Shown one piece after another: positions 54,960 to 64,000 of a stretch of DNA of 64,000 nt (its first letter is position 1; each line of letters starts with the position of its first letter). Below the pieces are notes generated by a model, which saw nothing but the letters and a program-made list of their open reading frames with translations, ran no database searches and was not told the DNA's origin. The stretch is from Capniomyces stellatus (Eukaryota > Kickxellomycota > Harpellomycetes > Harpellales > Legeriomycetaceae), in contig LUVW01000001.1 of NCBI GenBank assembly GCA_001661515.1, positions 576,582-640,581 on the forward strand, in the 5' to 3' direction. Position numbers and translations under genes: made by a program.

Positions 54960-57461
54960 ATGGATAATTTGGGAAGGAAGAGTGGTGATAGTGTAAGCTA
55001 CATAGCTAGTAGTGCATACCTGGATATCCACTGTGATTATTCCAGCGAAGCAGACATACCCAATGATAACTCGTATGCTTTAGAAAGAAATAAAGTTGAT
55101 TCAGGAGACCCCATAGAACATACAAGACAAATTAAAGATACCCCGATGGTAACAAAAACCAACATTCCGCATTATTTAGAAAGCCAGAACAATGGCAAAA
55201 TGTTAAAACCAGAAGCTGAAGGGTGTGTAAATTCAGGAAGTCAGTCAAAACCAGAGCATAATAGCAGCAATGTAGACTTACTGGGTACTAAAAACAATAC
55301 AGAGCCATATTTGATTAATTTAGACATACATGACAACAGTAAAAGTTGTTGTGACAAAGTTTTTGACAAAAGCGTTGACAGTGCTTCTAGTGGGGATAGC
55401 GATGGCAGTGGGGATAGCGATGACAGTGATGTCTATATAAATGATTTGTACAGAAAGAATATTTATAGGAATCAAAATATTGAGATAGCAAACAACAAAG
55501 ATGGCTTCGATGAGTGCAGTTCTAGCATGTACAGCAGTGGTAAAGAAAAGAAACGTGTTACCAACATTTTCAATCCCAGGTTAGGCGACTTTAAAAACAA
55601 AGTGAGCTCGAAAATAAAACATTTGTCCGAACGTGGAATCGTTGACAGCAAAGAGTCTGTACGTAATTTAAACAAAGCACATGAACCAATGGGTATAGGT
55701 GCTGGTGTGGCAAAAGAATATTTATTAAAATTATCTGCCACAAACCGACCGATAGCTGTAAAAAAAGAGGCATGGCGTGGTAAAAATGCTAGCGAAAAAC
55801 CCACCGGAATCTGTGTTGAAGTAGGAGGGGGTGAAGAAAATGTAGAAAAATTTTACACTGCGGATACTGTGGATGCTGAAGGTACTGTGGATAGTGTCAA
55901 GTTGAAATTTGTGAAAAAAGATCCACAGGCTTTACAAAGGCAAAAATGGGTAAACTTCTATGTAGTGCTGATAATGCTGTTGGCTATCTTCAGTGGTGGT
56001 GCTCTGGTACTTGTGTTTATAGTCTACCCAAAAATAATGATCAATATGCTAAGTGGTATAAGAATCAGCATAGATACAGTAGAAATCAGCCCGCCAGATT
56101 TGTATACGCTGTTGAAAAAACCTAACTCTGCTAATGAAGCACAGCTGATAAGCTTGGCGTCAAAGAGGTGGCCTGATGACAATGTTGTGGGTAGTATGAT
56201 ACCTGTAGCAGGAGGTGATAGTGATATTGAAGGTACAGCACCCAACAGAAATAAAAAAAGGGACATGGTTGATATTGCACCTAGCAAAGCCACTGAAGGT
56301 ATAGTTTCGGTAAGTGGGCTTGATACGGCTGCAGCTTATAATGGTGACAATAGTGAGGATGTTGGTACACATGCCTATGTATTAAACGCGGATACAAATG
56401 ACGGTGCGGTAGACAGTGTAAAAAACAGCAACCAAGTTGAGAACAAAAGTATAGATACAGAAGACAAGAGCGTGGCCGGGGTGGACGATGTAGGAATAAG
56501 ACATGACACAGCTATAGATGAGAAAAACAGCGGTGCGAAAAATATAAACATTATGTCACCAAACTTAAATACGGTGGATGATATGGTAGTGGTTAGAAAA
56601 AACAACCGTACAATAGATTATTATAGACAATCGGAATTAGTAAAAAGCCTTGCAAATAGTGGAGGAAGATACAGAAAGATTGCCGATGAACTGCACGACC
56701 TGATACCTGTGTCGTACTATGCCACCTTTAAAGGGACAATCACAAGCAACATGGTAATGTTGATAAGGATAATGTTTATTGAGCCACTGGAGATATACTG
56801 GAATGGAAAACAGATAGGAGTAATACTGACACCAAATGACCTTGTGATGGTGGACGGCACAAACAGATGGGAATGGATAGATACAGGTGTGTATGCCTTT
56901 AACCATAACATCACAGGCATTAGAAATTACAACAAGACCGAATCTAAAAGCAAGAGTGAGGATGAAGAAGACAAGTCAAAAAAAATAGCATTCGATTTGA
57001 AGCTAAGCAATGAAGATGAGAAATACAAGGTAGAAGAATTGAAAAAACTAAAAGATCTGGGCAAAAGGCAGCAGGGTCAAACAAACACGGAACTTTTGCA
57101 AACCGGAGACCCGCCCAAAATGGCTGAACTGGCTGAAAAGGCTGAAAGTATGAACCCCATGAAGCCTCAACCTGAAAACGGGCTAATAAAGTCGGGAAAA
57201 TATGCTAGTAATAGGGATGGAAAGGAGGGTAATGGTGTGTTGATAAACAGCAACTTGACGGAGCACCAAAAGGTTGATAGAAGTGCATTTATAAACAAAA
57301 ACGTCTTTGACTGGCTTGATACGGTGGGGAAAACAGGGACATACAACTTTGAGTGGAAATCGGTAGTTAAAATATCAGGTCTTGGCTTGAATGTAAAGTA
57401 CAATTTTACTAAAACGATAATAGCAAACTGCGATAGTGGGGAGTGCAGGTTTCTGGAATGA
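54960..57461 (+). CDS. single-pass membrane protein with DUF3712/Tag1-like lumenal domain
   Basis: 833 aa, single exon, ATG at 54960. Residues 1-330 are hydrophilic, Ser/Asp/Asn-rich, with an SGDSDGSGDSDDS acidic patch near 145. One membrane span is at about 333-356 (YVVLIMLLAIFSGGALVLVF). The region after it begins IMINMLSGIRISIDTVEISPPD, typical of fungal lumenal beta-sandwich proteins. A disordered stretch follows (about 400-560), then an ordered piece at about 583-650 (SYYATFKGTITSN, YWNGKQIGVILTPNDLVMVDG). The domain is interrupted by a charged insert (about 660-770) and resumes at about 783-820 with YNFEWKSVVKISGLGLNVKY. The pattern resembles DUF3712/Tag1-type vacuolar proteins, but this is recognition by eye. 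The type II orientation is likely (inference). Confidence 0.7.
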   Translation: MDNLGRKSGDSVSYIASSAYLDIHCDYSSEADIPNDNSYALERNKVDSGDPIEHTRQIKDTPMVTKTNIPHYLESQNNGKMLKPEAEGCVNSGSQSKPEHNSSNVDLLGTKNNTEPYLINLDIHDNSKSCCDKVFDKSVDSASSGDSDGSGDSDDSDVYINDLYRKNIYRNQNIEIANNKDGFDECSSSMYSSGKEKKRVTNIFNPRLGDFKNKVSSKIKHLSERGIVDSKESVRNLNKAHEPMGIGAGVAKEYLLKLSATNRPIAVKKEAWRGKNASEKPTGICVEVGGGEENVEKFYTADTVDAEGTVDSVKLKFVKKDPQALQRQKWVNFYVVLIMLLAIFSGGALVLVFIVYPKIMINMLSGIRISIDTVEISPPDLYTLLKKPNSANEAQLISLASKRWPDDNVVGSMIPVAGGDSDIEGTAPNRNKKRDMVDIAPSKATEGIVSVSGLDTAAAYNGDNSEDVGTHAYVLNADTNDGAVDSVKNSNQVENKSIDTEDKSVAGVDDVGIRHDTAIDEKNSGAKNINIMSPNLNTVDDMVVVRKNNRTIDYYRQSELVKSLANSGGRYRKIADELHDLIPVSYYATFKGTITSNMVMLIRIMFIEPLEIYWNGKQIGVILTPNDLVMVDGTNRWEWIDTGVYAFNHNITGIRNYNKTESKSKSEDEEDKSKKIAFDLKLSNEDEKYKVEELKKLKDLGKRQQGQTNTELLQTGDPPKMAELAEKAESMNPMKPQPENGLIKSGKYASNRDGKEGNGVLINSNLTEHQKVDRSAFINKNVFDWLDTVGKTGTYNFEWKSVVKISGLGLNVKYNFTKTIIANCDSGECRFLE

Positions 57462-57786
57462 TGACATGATACCCAAGACTATTTGGGGGGGGGGGGGGGG
57501 GGGGGGNNNNNNNNNGGGGGGGGGGGGGTGGGGGAGATGATTCCATGCAGTTTGCTGCGTTTGACTCAAGAGCACTATACTGCAGATATGAGAAGGTGTT
57601 TGTTTGATTTATCGTTTAACGTTATAAGAGTGGTTAATGAATAACAAGGAGTATATGATGTATGTGTGTTGTTTAGTTAGAGATTTGATAAGCGCGATTA
57701 GTAATATTTTAATAAAAACGGTAAATAAAATAAGATAAAAGCAAAACTAATAGCGTATAAAAGAAAAAGGAAGAAGGAGTGAGAGA
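57462..57786. other. short convergent spacer with poly-G/N tract
   Basis: 325 bp between the 3' ends of the single-pass membrane protein gene and VMA2; mostly taken up by the poly-G tract and AT-rich sequence. Confidence 0.7.
57485..57535. repeat. poly-G homopolymer tract with 9 N
   Basis: 22 G, nine N, 13 G, T, then a further G5 run. It starts about 24 bp after the stop codon of the upstream gene. True length unknown; an assembly join. Confidence 0.9.
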
Positions 57787-59893
57787 CTACTCGTTGGATG
57801 TGTTGTCTCTTGTATCCTTTGTATACTGGTCGTTAGACTGGGCAGAGCCTCTAGAGTAAAACTCGGAAAGTATGTCCTGGGGGATTCTATTGAGCATCTC
57901 TTTGGGGAAAATCCGCAAGAGTGACCAGGCAAGGTCAAGACTTTCAATGATAGTCCTGTTCTCGTAAGCGCCTTGGGAAATAAAAGACTTTTCAAATTTT
58001 TCAAGGAACTCGAGAGATAATTTGTCCTCGTGAGACAAAGCCTCCTCGCCGACAACAGCCTTCATGGATGCAGCATCTCTACCAATAGCGTACTTGGCGT
58101 AGAGCTGGTTGGAAACATCACCGTGATCCTTTCTGGTGCAGCCCTCGCCAATGGCAGACTTCATGAGACGGGAAAGTGAGGGGAGAACGTTGATTGGGGG
58201 GAAAATCTGTCGATTGTGGAGCTGACGGTCAACATAAATCTGGCCTTCGGTGATATAGCCAGTGAGATCGGGAATTGGATGTGTGATGTCGTCGTTAGGC
58301 ATAGTCAAGATTGGGATTTGGGTGATGGATCCGTTTCTTCCCTTGACTCTTCCAGCACGTTCATAGATAGTAGACAAATCGGTGTACATGTAACCAGGGT
58401 ATCCACGACGGCCTGGAACCTCCTCACGGGCGGCCGAAACCTCTCTCAAGGCATCGGCATACGAACTCATATCTGTCAGCACAACAAGAACGTGCTTTTC
58501 GAGCTGGTATGCATAGTACTCCGCTGTGGTTAGAGCTATTCTGGGTGTGATAATACGTTCTATAGTTGGGTCATTTGCCAAATTCAAAAACAAAGTTACT
58601 CTTTCCAACGACCCATTTTGCTCGAAATCTCGTTTGAAGAATCTGGCTGTTTCCATGTTGGCTCCCATTGCGGCAAAAACAACCGCAAAGTTATCTTCAT
58701 GTGTGTCATGTGTGTCCTTGGTTTGTTTAGGTCGCACCAACCCTGCTTGACGCACAATCTGTGCTGCAATCTCATTGTGCGGAAGTCCCGCTGCTGAGAA
58801 AATAGGAATCTTTTGCCCTCTCGCAATCGAGTTCATCACGTCAATCGACGATATGCCTGTCTGGATCATTTCCTCGGGGTATATTCTAGAGTATGGGTTG
58901 ATCGGTGTACCTAATTTTAAAATATATCCACTTTAACTATTAAAACACTGCTCCAAATACATATCTCCTCCTTGAATACAATCCAAAAAAGCTCCAAAGT
59001 CATCAACGACTACTATTTCCGAGTATATATATATGTTTATATTTATACGTATGCACTTGTATCAAATACTACCAAAGTATTACCATTGATATCCAAATAC
59101 TCCTCTGCAAACACCGGTGGCCCGTTATCTATTGGCTTTCCCGACCCGTTAAATATTCTTCCAAGCATATCTTCTGACACTGGAATCTTCATCGTGTCCC
59201 CCGTAAACTCCACTCGCGAGGCCTTTGTATCGATTCCCGAAGTCCCTTCAAACACTTGAACAACTGCCTTATTCCCCTTGACCTCGAGCACTTGACCAGA
59301 TCTCCTTGTTCCATCTGACAATGTAAGATTTACAATCTCTGAATATTTGGCATTCTAATAGTTTACATTCAATCCAAACAAACACTTGTTTTAGTTTTTG
59401 ATCTTTTTCTCCAGATACCTGCATTATACCTACTGTTATTTTTTGGTTCAAACCATCTACCCCCCCCCCTCTCTCTCTCATCCTCTCTTTCTCTTGCCCT
59501 GCTTATAACCACACTTCTCTCCTCCCCACCTTTAAAATTCAATCATTTTATCTTATAAATAACAATCTACTTCAACTCATACCTTGACATTGTCCATAAT
59601 AACTAGCGGTCCATTTACACCACTGATAGTTCTATAATCTAAGTTGCAGCATTCAATACTTCAATTATCCGTGCACTAGTTTTTATTGTTTTAGTATACT
59701 CTGCTATGCCATGTATACAACACTTTAAAAGCAAAACTTTGCTTCAATCTGTTCCTTTTTTTAAAAAAAAAATATAGCACTGGTTTGTCCACTTACTAAG
59801 TCTTGGGTTGATGGGGTGCTTATCTGCAAAGGATGAAGCCCCCATGGCTGCAGATGCATTAATGTTGAACAATTCTTTACTATCAAGTCGCAT
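57787..59893 (-). CDS. VMA2: V-type proton ATPase catalytic-sector subunit B
   Basis: Four exons on the minus strand: 59893-59797, 59638-59583, 59354-59084 and 58910-57787, encoding 515 aa (yeast Vma2 is 517). Subunit B is the non-catalytic nucleotide-binding subunit of the V1 ring that acidifies vacuole and Golgi. The N-terminus reads [10 protein letters not shown] with HPINPRL; exon 2 gives [14 protein letters not shown]; exon 3 gives [20 protein letters not shown] and [14 protein letters not shown]; exon 4 gives [99 protein letters not shown] and [15 protein letters not shown]. All these are near-invariant in the family. Introns are GT..AG (GTAAGT, GTATGA, GTAATA donors). Very secure. Confidence 0.97.
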
Positions 59894-62800
59894 CTTTATG
59901 TCTCTTTTCTTTACGAATACTTTCTTGTGCTGCTTTCTATTGTTATATTCTCTTTACTACTTTATGTTTCAATCTGTGAATATTATTATCCTCGATTGTC
60001 ACTCTACTATGTTTTAAATACCAACTTTTTTTTACTTTTGCTTCTTGAAATTTGTTGTATTTCTCCTTTGTTTTAGCTCCTACGTATATCCTACTGTTGT
60101 TTTTTCCAACTTGTGTTTCTAAAGCTTAATCTGCTTGAATAGTAGTCCAAGCCCTTAAATTTTTAATTGTAAACCAGCAAGTCTGTTGATAAAGTTGTAT
60201 TCTGTTTTAACCCTAAGCTTTTGGTTGTTTAAAGTTTCCTACTACACTCTGGCTAAAGTTTTTCTCCTTAACGAAGTATTGTCTAAATAAACTTTTTCTG
60301 TAACAAGAACTTTATTTTTATTTCAATGGAGTTTAGCATTGGGCTTTTAATTCGGCAAACTTTATTTTCCTAAGACTTACTTTTCCCTTTTTTTGTACAA
60401 TTCTTTCTGCTTATTCGCTCTTTTTTATTCTCATTCTCTACAAATCTCACGCCTAATCTTTTGCTCATTCTGTTCTATTAATCCCACCCACTCTTATCCA
60501 TTGTTTATCTGCACTTTTAATATGGCTCATTAATCATCTAAACGCTTCTCTTTTGCCCAATTGCTTTTTAAACAACTATTGTCTCTCGTTGCTCTTGACT
60601 TTTGTATTTTATCGCTTGTGCTTTTTTGCTTTTGAAATGATGCCAACCATGTTGAACAGATATTTGCTATTTTCACTTGCTGACGTTTATCTCTACATAC
60701 ATCTAACCATCACTTTGTTTATACGTCCTTATATACCATCATGATCACAGCAATAAACACAGCCTCGCTATCCTTTTCTCTCTGAACGCTAAATTACAAC
60801 ACCTTACACTTGATAATTTATCAAGTCATACTTGACAAACAATATTATTCACCAAGTATAAAAATATATTCAAAACCACATGTACTCGTTTTAATTATGT
60901 TGTACATATTGTATGAGTCAGTTACTTTTATTTGTAGTATAGAAACACTATCGCACTTTTAGAAGTGTTCACCACCTTTTATTTATCTATTGTAATGCTC
61001 CATTTGTTTTCTTTCTTTTTTTTTTGGTACCTGAGGCCCAAGTACTTTATAATAAAGTCTGACATCAAGAACCTGTTCAAAGCTTCTCTAAACATTTTAA
61101 CTATATTACTAAACAGGGTTATGTGTTTTATATCAAGCACGCCTCTTTTCTTTTTTTTCAATATATACATTTTTTTTATCAGACTGCAAATGTGTTTTTT
61201 TGTACTCGCATTTCTAGTTCAGTAAGGGACAGTACAATTGTTTCTTTCATGCTGTTTTGTCTCCCCCTCCTCTTTTCTCCCATTTTTTTGTTGGTGTATA
61301 ATTCACACATACACATACACCATACCACATCACCCACAAAACTATGCTATATTATATATCAGTGACGTAGCTGTTTATTTACTAGTAGTGCAATGATAGC
61401 TCGTAGCAAAAAAATTCCTCCTCCCATATTGTTGATAATTACATCTGTTTTTATCATCAACCAGAACCAGCCGGTGTTCGGTGGCTAATAGTTCATTGGC
61501 ATCAAGTTACAGTATATGCTGTATGCTTGTTGGCATCTCGTTAACGCATAGATAGGTAAGGTTGGTTGCCATTTCCAAGCACCAATAAAAACCATACAAA
61601 ATAATTTTGGTAAAATAGAACGAGCTATAATGAACCTTTCAGCCTAGCTTGAAGGCTTGGTGCAGTAAAGAATAAATCTTCTCCAAGTAAAATGTGCTTT
61701 GGTTGTCTTATCGACCTTACTGAGTAAAAGGTATATAATCAATGGACGTTCATGCCAATAAATCTCGATAAAAAATGTAAGCAATGGCCAATAGCGGCGA
61801 GCAGATGGTCTAAAGCGCCTACAGCATCCTTGTTTGTGATTTATAGGATTGACGTACGAAATAATAGTGAACTGACATTAAATAAAAGATTGCTGCCTCA
61901 ATAAAAATGAATAAGTAAAGCACTGCTAATTAATCGCGTTGTTTAATTAATATGAATAAAGCCAAACAATAATTCAATAAAGTAAAGCCCAACAAAAACG
62001 AATTATAGTAGAGTATAATGGTATGCAACTAGGCAAAAAAAATAATGCTTTTGTATTTGACGTGTTTGATTTGAACTTCTCCAAGCTCCAATATTCAAGT
62101 TTGATATGCATGTAATAAATAATCAAACTTGATGTTTATTAGCAATTATTAGAAAATTTGCTTGTGCTGGTTCAAGTTTATTATCATTGATATTAAAAAA
62201 AAGGATAACTATTGCTTCAGCTAAAAGATAGCTCCGGTTCAAGCTTTTATTGCTTTTTTTTTTTTGCTGCTCAATTAGATAATATAGACTGGATCTTGGA
62301 TGCATAAATTTGTATTTAGTTTATCGCCATCAGTTTAACTCAAGTTCACTAATTTTAATCTTTTGTATTGGGTTTTAGTGCAGTAGTTTTTTTTTTTTAA
62401 AGCAAAGCTATTTCATAACTGTGGAAGGGAAGTGATGCACTGTTGTGGTAAGTCAAGTTAGTAATACGGCGAAAGAAGAGTTGGCGCGAGTTTCGATTTT
62501 TAAAGCCAGCTTTTTTTTTGGTCAAGCTCAAAGAAATCTACAGTTACGAGTATAATCGCATACGCGTTACTTGAATTGCAATAATAATTTATACAATCGT
62601 TTTACTTATAGGCTCAGTTAATCAGTTTTTAAAACTTGGATGAAAAGGCATAATGAACGAGTATACAATTTGATTTTAGCTTGCTTTTTTCTTTGGCGTT
62701 TGTAAAGCGGAAAGTCAACAATTAGCTTCTTTTTTTCATTGCAAGAATCAGCTGGTTTTTTGCTGCGAGCTTAATTAGCTTTTTGAAATTATAATTCCAA

Positions 62801-63723
62801 CAAGCAAAAAAAATCGATTAAGAGCATTAATTAAAAACTCGCCAATTAGAGATAGTATATTTGACGAATGTTGTTTAATTAAATAATTAAATATTAAGCA
62901 AACCTACATTGGGCTAATGACTTTCAAGCAGTTTTGATGCGCAAATTTAGGGATTCCATATAGAAAAGAGCACTATTCTGTTTTATATTGCAAGTGCTGC
63001 TATTGTTTTATTTAAGGCATCAAGTGTAAAAATGATGGGGAAAACATTGAATAATTGAATAACCCCTAGCTAATTGTCTAGTCCAATAGAAAGGATAAAC
63101 AATACAATTTAAAACATAAAAACATAGCGTTATTCAGGAATATCAATAGCAAGATTATAAACAATTTACTATGGATTGGATTTTATACCTCCAAGGAGAA
63201 TAATATAAAACTACACACCAAAATAGAAAAAATAGCGTAAAAGCAAAAATCTAGTCTTATAAAATCAATTATAGTCTTGTGCTGAAAGTAGCTTTTTCTC
63301 ATTTTATTGGACTTTAAAAGTTTAGTCAAATGTTTGATTACTTGAATTGAAAAAGAAATGTTGTCCATTAGTTAAATAATAGATACATAATAAAAAAGAG
63401 CATCACAAACACGAATGATAGCCAATTATTCGCCTATTTGGTTAAAAGCATACTTGGTTTCATTATAAACCAAAGTTTATCATACTTTATAATACTATAA
63501 TAAAACTAGTGTTTGCATAATAGTATTAATGTAGACTGGAATTATACTAATAGAATGTCGCATCAGTAAATTTCAATAGAAAAAAAAGTCATAACTATTT
63601 TTCTATTTAATGGACTAGGCGCTTTTCATATTGTTTTCTTCATCACAAATTCCAAACAAATTTGATCTTATTCTTCTAAATAAAAATTTCAAATACAAAT
63701 AAATTTGTTATACTTAAATCAAA
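59894..63723. other. 3.8-kb spacer, no gene seen
   Basis: Long AT-rich, pyrimidine-biased region upstream of VMA2 and the YABBY-like gene. No coding frame or RNA gene supported; many poly-T runs. Confidence 0.55.
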
Positions 63724-63927
63724 ATGGCAAAAGAGAAGACAACAAAGAAGGCAGCAACCACCCGCAAGCTTTCCCCATACAACATCTTCATGAAGACCGA
63801 GCTCACCAAGGTCAAGGCCGCTAACCCAACTGTAGCACACAAGGATGCATTCAAGATGGCTGCTGCCAACTGGAAGAACAGCCCAGCAAACCCTCTAAAT
63901 AACAAGACTTCCGCTAAAGTTGCATAA
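63724..63927 (+). CDS. YABBY/HMG-like small protein
   Basis: 67 aa, single exon, complete with stop. A basic N-terminus (KEKTTKKAATTRK) leads into LSPYNIFMKTELTKVKAANP, then VAHKDAFKMAAANWKNSPANP. This matches the YABBY domain second half (pattern SxYNxFxKxExxxIKxxNPxxxHxxAFxxAAxxWxxxP), an HMG-box-like helical fold. Fungal proteins of this kind exist and lack the plant zinc-finger part. It is probably nuclear and DNA-binding (inference). Codons are strongly C-ending (for example AAG, AAC, ACC, GCC) against the AT-rich background, suggesting high expression. Confidence 0.85.
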   Translation: MAKEKTTKKAATTRKLSPYNIFMKTELTKVKAANPTVAHKDAFKMAAANWKNSPANPLNNKTSAKVA

Positions 63928-64000
63928 GTAGATCAACATAGTATACTATCAGTGTAAATTTATTTTTTTGCTTTATACGATGTCGTTTCGTATTATGTTT

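Overview
This window looks like nuclear DNA from an AT-rich, intron-bearing fungus. Typical fungal eukaryotic genes sit in long AT-rich spacers. They carry short spliceosomal introns (about 80-210 nt, mostly GT..AG). Complex I is represented (NDUFA6-like), there is a fungal Vrg4-type GDP-mannose transporter, and there are secreted Thr/Ser-rich proteins. A small YABBY/HMG-like protein and the overall composition would fit an early-diverging (zoopagomycotan/Kickxellomycotina-like) fungus, but that placement is inference from gene content, not a search result. No rRNA, tRNA, CRISPR array or complete transposon was recognised.

Layout. 0-13 kb: a secreted Thr/Ser-rich protein with a basic tail (-), the mitochondrial pyruvate carrier subunit MPC1 (+, three exons including a 20-nt microexon), an FHA-domain protein (-), the eRF1 glutamine methyltransferase MTQ2 (+, six exons, one GC-AG intron), and a secreted six-module Cys-rich protein (-). 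15-31 kb: aminoacylase-1 (-, five exons, 408 aa), a mitochondrial carrier (+), a peroxisomal tandem-SCP2 protein ending in SKL (-), a TatD-family hydrolase (+), a twin-CX9C protein (-), the complex I LYR subunit NDUFA6 (+), a sugar transporter (+), and a polytopic membrane protein with an HxHHW motif (-). 35-49.6 kb: a coiled-coil protein (+), a Pho80-type cyclin (-), two almost identical sugar transporters (-) that are both broken by assembly gaps, and VRG4 (-). 51-64 kb: a secreted double-psi beta-barrel (expansin/RlpA-like) protein (-), an 833-aa single-pass membrane protein (+), V-ATPase subunit B VMA2 (-, four exons), and a 67-aa YABBY-like protein (+).

There is no operon logic. The genes are independent and often divergent or convergent. 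Themes are mitochondrial metabolism (MPC1, carrier, CX9C, NDUFA6), peroxisome (SCP2-SKL), secretory/cell-surface functions (Vrg4, V-ATPase, Cys-rich, mucin-like and DPBB proteins) and sugar uptake (three transporters of one subfamily). All spliced models were assembled by eye from splice sites and family conservation, and the final lengths match the families well: aminoacylase 408 aa, Vma2 515 aa, Mpc1 130 aa, carrier 303 aa. I did not find a convincing undescribed multi-gene system. The most unusual items are the six-module Cys-rich protein, the transporter pair whose identity stops at the CDS edges, a GC-rich hairpin island near 38.8 kb, a small dispersed repeat family between 38 and 50 kb, and long poly-C/poly-G tracts at assembly joins.
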